Below, piece after piece: positions 1 to 10,972 of a stretch of DNA of 64,000 bases. The number at the start of each line of letters is the position of its first letter. Positions within the stretch are counted from its first letter, which is position 1. The DNA comes from Ahaetulla prasina (Eukaryota > Chordata > Lepidosauria > Squamata > Colubridae): contig NC_080542.1 in NCBI RefSeq assembly GCF_028640845.1, positions 132,125,080 to 132,189,079 of the forward strand, written 5' to 3'. The notes beneath the pieces are model-generated. The model made no database searches and was not told the origin of the DNA. It saw only the letters and a program-made list of their open reading frames with translations. Made by a program: the position numbers and the translations under genes.

Positions 1-180
1 AAGAACCTGAAGCATTGTTAGAGACCTCACACATCCACTTTACAGTCTGTTTCTGTTGCTCCCCTTTGGGAGGAGGTTTCGAAGTATTTCTAGCAAGACT
101 ACCAGATTCTGTAACAGCTTTGTTCCCTATGCCACCCATCTGGTAAACTTGCAAGGTTCATTTTTCTCACCAGATACTTA

Positions 181-581
181 TTTTATTTATTTATTTATTT
201 TTATTTGTCACAACAATATATGTAGGTATCATACAAAAAGATTATATAGCATATAAACACATATATGAGTAAATATTAGGAGGTATAAGCATATATATAT
301 ATAGGAAGAAGAAAAAACAATAGGACAGGAACGGTAGGCACGTTTGTGTGCTTATGCACACCCCTTATGGTCCTCTTAGGAATGGGGTGAGGTCAAGAGT
401 AGAAAGTTTTTGGTTAAAGCTTTTAGGATTATGAGAAGAGACCACAGAGTCAGGTAAAGTATTCTAAGCACTGATGATTCTGTTACAGGAGTCATATTTT
501 CTGCAATCTAGATTAAAGCGGTTGACATTAAGTTTAAATCTATTAGTTGCTCTAGTATTATTGCAATTAAAGCTGAAGTAG
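181..581 (-). mobile_element. LINE family B, 3' end (5'-truncated)
   Basis: This is the reverse strand of a non-LTR retrotransposon 3' end. The (TTTA)n tail lies at 181-206, followed by the 3' UTR and then codons of the reverse transcriptase C-terminus. The same text is found on the plus strand at 6230-6819, and the coding part matches the 135-bp array unit at 48996-51213. After the 9-bp AGAATCATC on the minus strand this copy continues into normal downstream LINE sequence, so it shows the unamplified parental arrangement. The match to the array unit ends at about 581, where the copy is 5'-truncated. Assignment to the CR1/L2 supergroup is an inference from the protein sequence. Confidence 0.8.
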
Positions 582-639
582 ACTGTGTTGTTTCTCTGTG
601 TCATATATTATATGTAAGTATATAGATAATTTTGTATTT

Positions 640-821
640 ATTTGTTTATTTTGTCATGTTTATTGGAGGTGGTGACTACATTGAGAGCTGTATGCAATGA
701 AATTTCATTTAAATGTATGCCAATTATTGTATATTCAAAGTGACAATAAAGTTATTGTTCTGTTCCGTTCCGTTCCATCCCGTGCTGTGCCGTGCCGTGC
801 CGTGCCGTGCCGTGCCGTGCC
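640..821 (+). mobile_element. LINE-like 3' UTR ending in a pentamer microsatellite
   Basis: An AT-rich stretch ends in a polyadenylation-like gacaataaag at about 741-750 and runs straight into pentamers (GTTCC, then CCGTG) at 757-821. This layout, with the 3' UTR followed by a short tandem tail, is what CR1/L2-type LINEs leave behind. No coding part is present, so the family is uncertain. Confidence 0.45.
757..821 (+). repeat. GC-rich pentanucleotide microsatellite (GTTCC)n to (CCGTG)n
   Basis: Five-base units shift from gttcc through ccgtgct to about seven ccgtg units. The tract is strikingly GC- and CpG-rich against AT-rich flanks. Confidence 0.9.
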
Positions 822-1211
822 ATTCTACTTGTTCAAAGCTATCCTGTACTTCTTAAAACAGATTTCACAGCCAAATGGAGATATAAATTGTTATCTTTAA
901 CAATCTATATTTCTATCATAACCAAAAAAGAAGTCCAATCCATGTATTGCCTTCACTCCAAAATAAACAGAGGCCTATCTGCATTTTGTGTGCTGGTAGA
1001 GAATATATATGTTGAGGGCATTCCATGCTGGATGTGGATATGGGACTAGAAAGAATCCCATAGTATTCTGTTTGTTTTTAATTTATTCTGTTTATTTAAT
1101 ATTTTATACCTTTGTTTTTATGGTGTTTGAAAGCTTCCCAGAGTCTCTTGATAGTGAGTTGGTAAGCATATAAAATTAAACAAATGAGACTTCATTCCAT
1201 GTTTATCTTAA
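822..1211. other. No feature recognised
   Basis: AT-rich unique-looking sequence with short ATG-initiated frames that show no codon bias, motif or family resemblance. I see nothing functional. Confidence 0.5.
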
Positions 1212-1214
1212 TCC

Positions 1215-2112
1215 GCATATAGACGAGAGGTCAAATGACTAGCCTTGTGGTGCAACCAAAACAATCTGGAACTGAACACACTCAAAACCGTAGAAATGAT
1301 GATAGACTTTAGGAGAAACCCTTCCATAGTTCCACCTCTCACAATACTAGACAACAGAGTATCAACAGTAGAAACCTTCAAATTTCTAGGTTCTATCATA
1401 TTGCAAGATCTAAAATGGACAGCTAACATCAAAAACATCATTAAAAAAGGACAACAAAGAATGTTCTTTCTGCGCCAACTCAGTAAGCTCAAACTGCCCA
1501 AGGAGCTGCTGATTCAGTTCTATAGAGGAATTATTGAGTCTGTCATTTGCACCTCTATAACTGTCTGGTTCGGTTCTGCAACCCAACAAGAAAAACACAG
1601 ACTTCAGAGGATAATTAGAACTGCAGAAAAAATAATTGCTACCAACCTGCCTTCCATTGAGGACCTGTATACTGCACGAATCAAGAAGAGGGCCGTGAAA
1701 ATATTTACAGACCCCTCACATCCTGGACATAAACTGTTTCAACTCCTACCCTCAAAACGACGCTATAGAGCACTGCACACCAGAACAACTAGACACAAGA
1801 ACAGTTTTTTCCCGAAGGCCATCACTCTGCTAAACAAATAATTCCATCAACACTGTCAAACTATTTACTGAATCTGCACTACTATTAATCTTCTCATAGT
1901 TCCCATCACCAATCTCTTTCCATTTATGACTGTATGACTATAACTTGTTGCTGGCAATCCTTATGATTTATATTGATATATTGACCATCAATTGTGTTGT
2001 AAATGTTGTACCTTGATGAATGTATCTTTTCTTTTATGTACACTGAGAGCATATGCACCAAGACAAATTCCTTGTGTGTCCAATCACACTTGGCCAATAA
2101 AAAAATTCTATT
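1215..2112 (+). mobile_element. LINE family A, reverse transcriptase C-terminus and 3' UTR
   Basis: The open frame to 1841 (about 198 codons from the ATG at 1245) encodes the part of a non-LTR reverse transcriptase downstream of the catalytic YADD block. It includes FKFLGS (the cue after the palm), WFGSATQQEKHRLQR, KIIATNLPS and a DPSHPGHKLFQLLPSKRRYR block ending ITLLNK. The catalytic residues, fingers and endonuclease are absent, so it is a 5'-truncated dead copy. The 3' UTR ends CTTGGCCAATAAAA and a single degenerate ATTCTATT, the remnant of the (AATAG)n tail typical of this family. Other copies are at 8577, 18819 and 39135. The protein resembles Rex/CR1-L3-type LINEs; the clade is an inference. 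Confidence 0.85.
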
Positions 2113-2252
2113 AATAACAATACAACTATTCCTATGCACCATAGAGATCATTTTAAATTATTCTTTAATTGTTGCACAAGATTATCATATGAAGGGAGAG
2201 GTGGCAGTTGTGATCACTACAAAATGAAAATGGGATTGTCCTTGTAATGTAC

Positions 2253-2281
2253 ATCATAAAAGTCTCGAATAAAACTTCCTA
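2253..2281. repeat. Left copy of a 29-bp direct repeat
   Basis: Identical over 29 bases to 3004-3032, with the core gtctcgaataaaacttcc. The two copies enclose 722 bp. See the right copy and the findings. Confidence 0.85.
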
Positions 2282-3003
2282 GCCCACCAAGTTTACTTGG
2301 ACAATTCTGTGCTTCATATAAAATTCATAACAGACATTAAATATGTCTTGGTTTGTAATTCGTGTTTTCCTCCTATTCTCTCTGAAATACTGGAAATCAA
2401 TTTATATCTGCAAAGAAAGAATCTTTTATAAGTGTACTCATTCATTTAATAATTCCCAGAGGCAAAAGACAAACACCATTATCCACCTGCTTTCCAGAGT
2501 GACAATTTTAATGGGTGAAAACACCATTAGTACCTAATCCAATCTAGACCTGATTTGGCTATTATAAAATGAGGATGAAGACAATCAATTAAGGATATTG
2601 CTTTACACCGATTGAATTAAGGATTTTTTTTTTCCAGGCAGACCGGGCTGATTTGGATTATTCTTTTTGAATGACAACATTGAAAAGGCCTTGGAGAATA
2701 CACTACATTAGTACCAAGCATTCAGAAAAGACCTTTTTCAGTTAAGTTCCTTCAGGCTTTCTTCATCAAAACTTTGGATTAATGGTGATAAATCAGTTTT
2801 TTTTTCAAGTTGCATTTATGCAGTCATCTGCAAATATAAAACAAAGGATCAGCAAGAGTATTTGCATAAGAAAGTTTCAACCTGACTAGATAGTATTATT
2901 CAGGTCAATTAGTGCCAAGAATTTTCCCTGAATATCCCTAGATGGATCAATTCTCCAATAGAACCTTTGCCAAGCAGCCTCTTCTGACCACAGAATTAAA
3001 TAT
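2282..3003. other. 722-bp segment enclosed by 29-bp direct repeats; nothing recognised
   Basis: AT-rich with no coding potential and no terminal inverted repeat that I can see. It could be an unrecognised insertion or the product of a small duplication. Confidence 0.4.
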
Positions 3004-3032
3004 ATCATAAAAGTCTCGAATAAAACTTCCTA
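3004..3032. repeat. Right copy of a 29-bp direct repeat
   Basis: Exact match to 2253-2281, 751 bp away. It is too long for a normal transposase target duplication but possible for a LINE-type target duplication or microhomology-driven duplication. Confidence 0.85.
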
Positions 3033-3090
3033 CATACTTATTTTTGGGGTTTGTCTCTCTGTGTTTATGTGGCCACCAGGTTGCAAATTA

Positions 3091-3136
3091 CTTTTCTTTC
3101 TTTCTTCCTTCCTTCCTTCCTTCCTTCCTTCCTTCC

Positions 3137-3207
<71 letters not shown>

Positions 3208-3219
3208 GCCTTCCTTCCT

Positions 3220-3275
<56 letters not shown>

Positions 3276-3277
3276 TT
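3091..3277. repeat. (CTTT)n/(CTTC)n microsatellite
   Basis: About 185 bp of polypyrimidine tetramers with blocks of cttc inside cttt. Long frames of Lys/Arg/Glu (minus strand) or Phe/Leu/Ser (plus strand) across it are translation artefacts. Confidence 0.97.
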
Positions 3278-3969
3278 TCATATTTTATGCTACTAATAAC
3301 ACAACATCAGCCATGTTGAAGCCTGAAGCAAAAGATGGTAGAGCACCTTTCCCCTCCCTTGTGCAATTGAACTGATGGACGAGAGTGGACTCAGAATTCT
3401 CTCCAAATCTCAAAAAAGCAAGCTAAGTCAGAGGACACAGACTACAAATTTGGGATGAGTTGGGGTAACAGAACTCAGGTAACCCATAAGCTATGCAGAA
3501 TTGCCTTGGATGGTAAGTAAATGATGATGGTAAATTGTATGCATGTAGGTAGGTAGGTAGGTAGGTAAGGCGGATATGATAAATGAATACATAAATAAGT
3601 AAAGGGCATGCTTAAATTTTACATATGGATATATTTTATGCTCTAAAAATAGGAGCTTGGGAAATCTTGTAGTGAAAAGCTTGCTTTAAAATAAGTGGTT
3701 TCAAATTAGTCATATTTGGGCATATCTGCTTTTGAAAATCGCAGCAATTACGTTGATCTCTTCTACTTGAAGTTTTGCCTGGCCTTGATGCTCATTCTTC
3801 ACTGCACTTCCATTTTCTCATACCCCTATCCTTTTCTTCCGAATGGGGAAGGTGTGAACAAATGGATGTTGGAAGCATAAAAGAGGGAAAAGCAATAGTA
3901 TTGTTGCTTAGTGGGACATATTCATTGGGAAGTTAATCTTATAACTTTTCCAGATAAATACCTCTGTAT
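3278..3969. other. No gene; short (GTAG)n tract only
   Basis: Unique-looking AT-rich DNA with a short gtag repeat at 3546-3567. Nothing else is recognised. Confidence 0.5.
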
Positions 3970-4157
3970 CAGCAGTGAAATCCAGCTGGATCTATCCAGC
4001 TTGCGCGAACTGGTAGGGTCGGCAGCGGCAGGCTCCACCTACCCGCCAGAACATCATTACATCCCATTTTTGACCCACTGTGCATGCGCAGAAGAAGCAG
4101 GCATGAGTACGCTCACATTTCTGAACCGGTAGCAAAGGTAAGTCCATTTCACTGCTG
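3970..4157 (+). mobile_element. hAT MITE, 188 bp, with 8-bp target duplication
   Basis: The terminal inverted repeats are CAGCAGTGAAATCC at the left and the complement of CAGCAGTGAAATGG at the right. The flanks are ctctgtat (3962-3969) and ctctctat (4158-4165), an 8-bp target duplication with one mismatch, which is diagnostic of hAT elements. The inside is non-coding. It shares its terminus type with the larger MITEs at 38317 and 46126. Confidence 0.88.
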
Positions 4158-5039
4158 CTCTCTATTGTTCTGTACCCATACTAGTCACTATTATTGATAA
4201 TAACTTTCTTTCCTATGCCTACTATCTATTATACTGTTGAATAGTGTTGATATCTCTGAAGGATTGCTGGGTCTCCCTAGTCAATAAATGACACTGGTTC
4301 CATTACTTCAAATTTATCTACACTTTGAATATTGTCTTAAACCAATCAGCAAAGCTCAATTTCCATGCTGAGCATTCTATATTTCACTATATACTGTTCA
4401 AATGTTTCTGTTTTAAATATTTTGCTATACCTCCAAACTGTCTATTTATAATCACTCGTGGAGCTACTATTAATAGAAAATTTAATTAAAGAATTTCTAA
4501 AATATGTGCTACAGCCCAGGTCAGGTAAATACATAATCAGGGAATTATTAATGGAGCTGCAATTAATTATTATGCTTCCATTGGAGCCATTAAAGCTGAT
4601 TAATGTTCTGGCATGTACACACAAAAAAAGAAAATGTAGTTAACAAATCAGTGACCCAAGAGACTACTGTACATCCTGTGGAACCATTGCATGCTACCAT
4701 ATCAAAGCCTCATTACAGAATTTTTAATGGAGTAATTGTTCTCTCCTAATAGCCCATGGTTAGTTCAGGTGAGGTGTCATGCAGATGAAGAATTTGTAGA
4801 ATGCAGTGGAAGTAGCCTTCTCTTCATTTAATAGTTGTAAATCAATGGAAAGTGCCATTAGAGGCCCAAGAACAGCATTAGATTGCTATTTGCTTCACCA
4901 AGATTGTTGGAGCAAATAGAACACATGTTTCACTTGTCGGTAGGAATGTGTGTTTCTTTCATAAAGTAATGTGAAATGGTTCACTGAGATAATAATATTC
5001 AGAGGAGACTTGACTGAGAACGCCCCCATAAGATATGAG
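4158..5039. other. Unique-looking DNA with an ATTA-rich candidate conserved block (4440-4640)
   Basis: No repeat family is recognised. Between about 4440 and 4640 there are closely spaced ATTA/TAAT homeodomain-type cores in otherwise complex sequence, for example ttaattaaag, gaattattaatgg and gcaattaattatt. Vertebrate developmental enhancers often look like this, but only cross-species alignment could show it. Confidence 0.3.
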
Positions 5040-5530
5040 TTATCTTTCTTATTTTATTTTTTATTTATTTTTTTAAAAGTTTTTTTAATTAAATATACAG
5101 TTAAAAACATTGGACATAGTGCAACTTTTCTGGTTCAAAAATTTCCATCAAGTTTTACCTTACAACAAATACAATTCATATTTGATAAATAAATATGTAC
5201 AATCTATCAAAATTCAGACACATAAACCACTTCATCTGTGAAAATTACCTTCAATACCAATACAATTACTACCTATCACATAATACTGACATATTAATCT
5301 TCCAACTCTCGGTTTTTCAATATTTCTTTATCCCAACATTCCTCCTCCTCTCCAACCATTGATACATTTTATTCCAGATTTCATGATATTCCGTTTCACC
5401 CTCCCTTTGAGTTCTAGAGTCAGCGTGTACATTTCTGTGCAAGTCAGTATCTTATTTATTATCTCTTCTTCAGTGGGTGGTCTCTTTAGTTTTCCAATTT
5501 TGTGCGAACACCAAAAAAGAAAAAGAAAAA
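5040..5530 (-). mobile_element. Probable L1-type LINE ORF2 C-terminus / 3' end relic
   Basis: Read on the minus strand, 5515-5300 gives broken frames with an acidic, aromatic-rich tail (EYHEIWNKMYQWLERR). I associate this with the extreme C-terminus of L1-like ORF2 proteins. An A/T-rich 3' region down to about 5040 follows. There are several frame breaks and no catalytic domain remains. Other AT-rich repeats cannot be excluded. Confidence 0.4.
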
Positions 5531-5849
5531 AAGATATGAGTTCTCTTTTACATGAGACAAATCAGCTATCAATAGACAAATAGAAACAAACCATATTTAC
5601 ATGCTATTCAAAAGAGACAATTAAAAAGTTAAGAAAAAAACTAAAAGACCAGAAAAGTAGGTCTGCTAGAATAGTTGTCTCCAATTTCAGGCTGCAATCC
5701 AGTGCCAGGCTTCAGTCTATTCAGAACGGGGCTGCAGAGATGGTGGGTGAGTGAACACAAAGCTGCATGTAAAAAACAGTGCACATGTGCGTACGAAACA
5801 ATCCCCTCTCCCCACACACACACCACCACTGTTGCCTCCACCAGTCCAC

Positions 5850-6115
5850 TGAGCTGGAAAGATTGGTGAATGCTGGGTTACAGCAACCAACATCCAAATG
5901 AGCAGGGATTAACACCAAATAAACAATCAAACAGAAAACATTAATTAAGAAAATATCAAGAAGAAAACCACATCCCCAGTAACATTGGCAGGGCAAGTTA
6001 CTGTTACCTAAAAAGAGAATAAACCCCATAATCACTATCACTGATGATGTTATCTAGTTGGATAATGAAATGTCTACGAACAACCAAACTCAGAGAATAT
6101 CAAGGACTCCACAAT
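5850..6115 (+). mobile_element. Penelope-like element 3' region
   Basis: The text holds blocks I recognise as the conserved 3' region of squamate Penelope-like elements: a gcagggattaacaccaa block, ggcaagttactgttacct, then gatgatgttatctagttgg followed by aatgaaatgtctacgaa. The complementary blocks occur in reverse at 21815-22060. It is non-coding and 5'-truncated. Confidence 0.6.
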
Positions 6116-6229
6116 TTAGTATGGTTAGTGTATATAAATGGGAATATTACCCTATTTGGCTAAATCTGGAAATCAAAGGAGCAGTTTTGAACCAAATTGT
6201 AGCTTTATTAAGCAACAAGGCTTCTGAAT

Positions 6230-6819
6230 AAAGCAATATGGAACCCACACTGCATATCGGACATTAATAAAATTGAGCGCGTCCAGAAATATTTCACAAG
6301 AAGACTCCTCCACTCCTCCGCTCTCAACAAAATACCTTATGCCACCAGACTTGAAATTCTGGGTTTAGAAAATTTAGAACTATGCCGCCTTTGGTATGAC
6401 CTGAGTATAGCTCATAAAATCATCTGCTACAATATCCTTCCTGTCAATGACTACTTCAACTTCAACCACAACAATACACGAGCACACAATAGATTCAAAC
6501 TTAAAGTGAACTGCTCCAATCTCGATTGCAGAAAATATGACTTGAGTAACAGAGTTGTTAATGCCTGGAATGCACTACCAGACTTCATGGTCTCATCCCA
6601 AAATCCCCAAAACTTTAACCAAAGTCTCTCTACTGCTGACCTCACCCCATTCCTAAGAGGTCTGTAAGGGGCGTGCATAAGAGCACCAGCATGCCTACCA
6701 TTCCTGTCCTAATGTTCCCTTTAGTTGTATTCATTTTATGTACTGTATTCAATTCATTCTTATACTTATATATATTATTTAATATGTATTTGACAAAATA
6801 AATAAATAAATAAATAAAT
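6230..6819 (+). mobile_element. LINE family B, reverse transcriptase C-terminus with (ATAA)n tail
   Basis: An uninterrupted frame without its own ATG runs from about 6228 to the TAA at 6665-6667. It encodes SDINKIERVQKYFTRRLL, then the block homologous to the 45-residue array unit (IICYNILPVNDYF to NLDCRKYDLSNR), and ends PFLRGL. The 3' UTR finishes in ATAAATAAA repeats at 6793-6819. The catalytic motif lies in the missing 5' part. This copy shows the normal single-copy layout of the segment amplified at 48996-51213, which makes it the best local reference for that array. Confidence 0.88.
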
Positions 6820-7430
6820 CCCAATCAAATTGAGTTTTTTTTTTAAAGGGACCATCCAAGAATTATTAAAAAAAATAAGAAATCACACAATTGTTTCCGT
6901 TTTCTGAAAAGGGCCAGAGGAAATAGGAGAAGAAAGGATTGTAAATGGATAAAAGCTACTTTACAATCACAGGGAAATAGATAGTCATCCCACAATCCTA
7001 CATTCTGCACATTCTTTTTCTACCATAAATAAGGTTATATTAAAAAGGATGATAAATGCCTCTGAGTAATTTAACAGCTTGTTACAAATGGCTATAGGAA
7101 AGCAATGACAGAACTAAAGTGAACATTTTCAGAACATTTGTTTAAATAATTGTCTTTTTAAAAAAATAAATGGCCTTTAACTTTATCCAAAAGCAAACAT
7201 ATACATGCACTCACACAAATAATATTTCTCACTAAATAGCTAAATGGATAATTAATTAATCCTTTTTACAATTTTGAAAACCATCTTTTTCATCTCATTT
7301 TTTTAAAAAATCACCACACCTCTATGAAACATAATAGAATTCTTCCATACAAGAGGGTCAAAATAAGCTTGCCAAAAATTACCCAACTTGGTTTATATGA
7401 GCAAAACTACAGTTAGTGTACATAGCTACC
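6820..7430. other. No feature recognised
   Basis: AT-rich sequence with A-runs and no coding potential. Confidence 0.5.
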
Positions 7431-7645
7431 TTGTTGTTGTTAGTTGCGAAGTCGTGTCCAACTCATCATGACCCTGTAGACAACGTTCCTCCAGGCCTTC
7501 CTATCCTCTACCATCCTCTGGAGTCCATTTAAATTCACGCTGACTGCTTCAGTGGCTTCATCCAACCACCTCGTTCTCTGTCGTCCAGTTCTTCTTTTGC
7601 CCTCAATCTTTCCCAGAATTAGACTCTTCTCCTGTGAGTCCATAC
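7431..7645 (-). mobile_element. RTE-BovB LINE, C-terminus and 3' tail
   Basis: The minus-strand frame 7440-7643 encodes the last 67 residues of a BovB-type polyprotein: LILGKIEGKRRTGRQRTRWL, LQRMVEDRKAWR and SWTRLRN. This basic GKIEG..R.GRQR..WLD motif and the ending SRTRLSD-like tail are hallmarks of RTE-BovB in ruminants and squamates. The element ends at (GTT)n at 7431-7440, as BovB ends in short tandem repeats. Only about 215 bp is left and no catalytic part remains. Confidence 0.9.
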
Positions 7646-8429
7646 ATCGCTACCTAAAACAACATAATTTAAGCAATCTAATCCCTGCACTTCTTTTCTC
7701 TGAAAGCAGTAATCCACTCAGAATTATTTATTATTTCTTCAAATTTCATCTTACTCAGTTGAAAAATAAATTAAATTGTTTAGATGCAGTTGCGTTTTCC
7801 CCACCAATGGGAAACACAACTCTTCCTTTGCTTTGGGCAAGTTGAATATTGATTGCGACATGAGCAAAACATTTCTATTTGCATTTTACTTGCAGTGGGA
7901 TTGGGTTAAATTATTCAGATGGACGGTTTTCTTGAGACAATCAATTTACTGACAGAAGAATGCTGCTGTTATTCATTTCTGATTTCTGCTAGGCTAGGAA
8001 TCAATGCATTTTGATCCCCCCAAAAATCAGCTTGGACTTTGTATTTTTCAAAGGCCCATGAGTGTATATATGTGTCTGAGAGACAGAGAAGAGAAGGACA
8101 TTATTCTTTATCTTTATCTTTAAATGTTAGATGTTGCCTGACTTTGATAACACCAGGGTTCACTAATGTGCCTGGTTGACAGTTTTCACCCTGAGGCTCA
8201 AACATAGCCTTTTTTTAATTTATATTTATTTAGATGACACCCAACTCCCACACAACTCATTGCTAGTCTTCTGCTCCCCATTCTTCCATATCATTTTTTT
8301 CCCAACATTGTACCTGGTGTACAGTTCTACAGTCGACACATGCTTACACATGCTCATCTTGGCTATTTGACTGAGCTTTGACTTCACAATGTCTCACAGA
8401 GTCATATAGAACTGAATCTGCTTCTTTAT
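7646..8429. other. No feature recognised
   Basis: Unique-looking sequence with no motif, terminal repeat or credible coding frame. Confidence 0.5.
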
Positions 8430-8478
8430 TTGTGTGTGTGTGTGTGTTCGTGTGTGTGTGTGTGTGTGTGTGTGTGTA
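8430..8478. repeat. (TG)n microsatellite
   Basis: About 24 dinucleotides with one interruption (ttcg). Confidence 0.97.
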
Positions 8479-8576
8479 TCTCTGTGCTGGAAGGTTTCCT
8501 TGTGGGGTGGGCCTGATTGGGAAGATCATGGTTAGCTTTCTTAGGTCTTTCTGCAGGCTTCTGTTTCTTGTTTAGC

Positions 8577-9041
8577 AGATCCCTCACATCCAGGACATAA
8601 ATTGTTTCAACTCCTACCCTCAAAACGATGCTATAGAGCACTGCACATCAGAACAACTAGACACAAAAACAGTTTTTTCCAGAAGGCCATCACTCTGCTA
8701 AACAAATAATTCCCTCAACACTGTCAAACTATTTACTAAATCTCCACTACTATTAATCTTCTCATAGTTCCCATCACCCATCTCCTTCCACTTATGACTG
8801 TATGACTGTAACTTTGTTGCTGGCAATCCTTATGATTTATATTGATATATTGACCACCATTTGTGTTGTAAATATTGTACCTTGATGAACGTATCTTTTC
8901 TTTTATGTACACTGAGAGCATATCCACCAAGACAAATTCCTTGTGTGTCCAATCACACTTGGCCAATAAAAAATTCTATTCTATTCTATTCTATTCTATT
9001 CTATTCTATTCTATTCTATTCTATTCTATTCTATTCTATTC
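8577..9041 (+). mobile_element. LINE family A 3' end with long (ATTCT)n tail
   Basis: The fragment begins inside the DPSHPGHKLFQLLPS block with a stop in the frame, then has the full family-A 3' UTR ending CTTGGCCAATAAAA. The tail at 8972-9041 is 14 copies of ATTCT, which is (AATAG)n on the other strand. It is a clear case of a LINE terminus expanding into a microsatellite. Confidence 0.92.
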
Positions 9042-10204
9042 AAACTAATTGTTTGAATGCAAAATCCCTTTGAATGCAAGGCACAATCCATGTGGTTAAC
9101 ACATAGATTTTGGCCATACCCTGTAGGGGAATGTAACAAGGTAGAAAAAAGAAATATAAGGCTCCCAAATACTTTGAACTCTCACCCTTCTGCATCTCTC
9201 CACAGCACTATCCTAGAATTGTCTGCAATGTTAATTTTGCTCTATTCTATGGTTGGAACCTTCACAGATAAACTCCTGTTTGACGGAATGTAGACAAGGC
9301 AACAGATTTGAAAGCATGTGGAGGAGAAAAAAGGGAAGAATGTTAAGTAAACCCATGTGTCAGAGAAAGCAAGATGGAGGCCCACAAAAACGTTATCTGT
9401 GGAAACTATTTCTTTTTATCTCATTCTGTTATGCTTATGGTTCAAAAAGTCTATCTGCTATCCTGACACTGCTTTTCACTGCACAGGAGTTCTTTCATTT
9501 TGTCTGGAAATGAGCCAAATATCTTCAACAGAAATTAGCAAAAAAATAAAATAAATCCATTTTCACTATCCTCAATCTTGCTACTATGCTGGGCGCCTAT
9601 TTCCCATTAACTACTTTATGTTATTATCAAGCAAAGGAATTCTTTCATCTGGATTGAAAAATGGTGCCATCATAACTTAATTGGGATCATACTGGCAAAT
9701 ATAGAGTGGCTGGAGGTATCACTTTATCAAGGGAAATGGATCCTCCAACTAACACCAGGTTGTAGAAAAATGAACAAAGAGATTGGTGATGCTTTAATTC
9801 CAAAAAACAAGCAAGGAACTACACACCAGTAGCGAATCATAAACCTTGGTTATTTTATTATTATCAATGATGATGTTTATAAGAAACAATTCACATGCAA
9901 GGAAATCAAGGTAATAAAATTAGCACATTTGTCAAGGTATTTTAACATAGATAGGTGACTAGTCATCATTTTAAAAGATCATAGAGTGAACAAAATCCCT
10001 TTGTATGTGTGAAAAAGGCAAAATGTAACCTTATGAGACAAAAGCATACATTAAAACAATGACAGATGAACACATTGTTCTATGCATGTTTAGAAATACT
10101 AATCATTTTTAATAATTTAAAAATAAACATTGCACTGCTGATAACTGCTTCTATAGAACAGATCCAAGGATTGCTGCTAAATACATGTTTCTGTTTAGCC
10201 ATTG
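9042..10204. other. No feature recognised
   Basis: More than 1 kb without a repeat that I can name. Frames at 9057-9554 overlap one another in different phases and carry no motif. Confidence 0.5.
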
Positions 10205-10350
10205 GTATTTATTTATTCTGTTGAATACATATTAAATAATATATATAAGTATAAGCATGAATTGAATACATAAAATGAATACAATTAAAGGGAACATTAG
10301 GACAGGGATGGTAGGCACGCTGGTACTCTGCTGGCACTCTTATGCACATT
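10205..10350 (-). mobile_element. LINE family B 3' UTR fragment
   Basis: Starts with TATTTATTTATTCTG at the left and continues with the complement of the 3' UTR seen at 6665-6800 (the gggaacattaggacaggga block). The coding part is absent. Confidence 0.8.
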
Positions 10351-10779
10351 TTCCCTACTCATCGGGTGTTATTCCACCACAAAGATTGTAAACCAGCTCA
10401 CAGTAATGATTACCTGAAGTTATTGTGCTGTTTGCTTTTTCCAAGAGAGCCCAAAAGCATTTCATGCCCTTTTACTGCAATTAACAGCTGATTAAAAATC
10501 TAGGCGTTAATCTGCTGTAAATGAATGAGTCAATCATCATGATTAATCAATTTTCTTTCAACTCCAATTTACCTTTTGCTATGGTCTAAGAGCTAACCTA
10601 GGGAACAGAAAAAGGTGGATATTTTCATTTAACTGAATAGCAATCATTATTGGCTTTAGTTTTTGTTTTTTTGCAGGCAACTTAATGATATATGAATAAC
10701 TGCCATTCAAATGAAATGTTAAATACAAATACACTTGCCTGCAAAAAAACAACTAAAATTAATAATGATTACTATTCAG
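10351..10779. other. Unique-looking DNA with an ATTA-rich block (10440-10560)
   Basis: Contains gcaattaacagctgatta, ggcgttaatctgctgtaa and a cluster atgattaatcaatt. The complexity and homeodomain-like cores resemble a conserved non-coding element. There is no direct proof. Confidence 0.3.
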
Positions 10780-10781
10780 TT

Positions 10782-10822
<41 letters not shown>

Positions 10823-10911
10823 GGATGGATGGATGGATGGATGGATGGATGGATGGATGGATGGATGGATGGATAGATAGATAGATAAATAGATAGGATA
10901 AACAGACAGAT

Positions 10912-10971
<60 letters not shown>
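10780..10971. repeat. (GATA)n/(GGAT)n microsatellite
   Basis: A GATA block, a GGAT block, a short degenerate zone (10885-10915), then a second GATA block of about 13 units. GATA/Bkm repeats are known to be enriched on snake sex chromosomes, but they are also dispersed, so location cannot be inferred. Confidence 0.95.

Positions 10972-10972
<1 letters not shown>

Noticed and set aside
3030..3375. Several long frames of Lys/Arg/Glu or Phe/Leu/Ser repeats
   Set aside because: They are translations of the (CTTT)n microsatellite in different phases and on both strands, with no non-repetitive domain.
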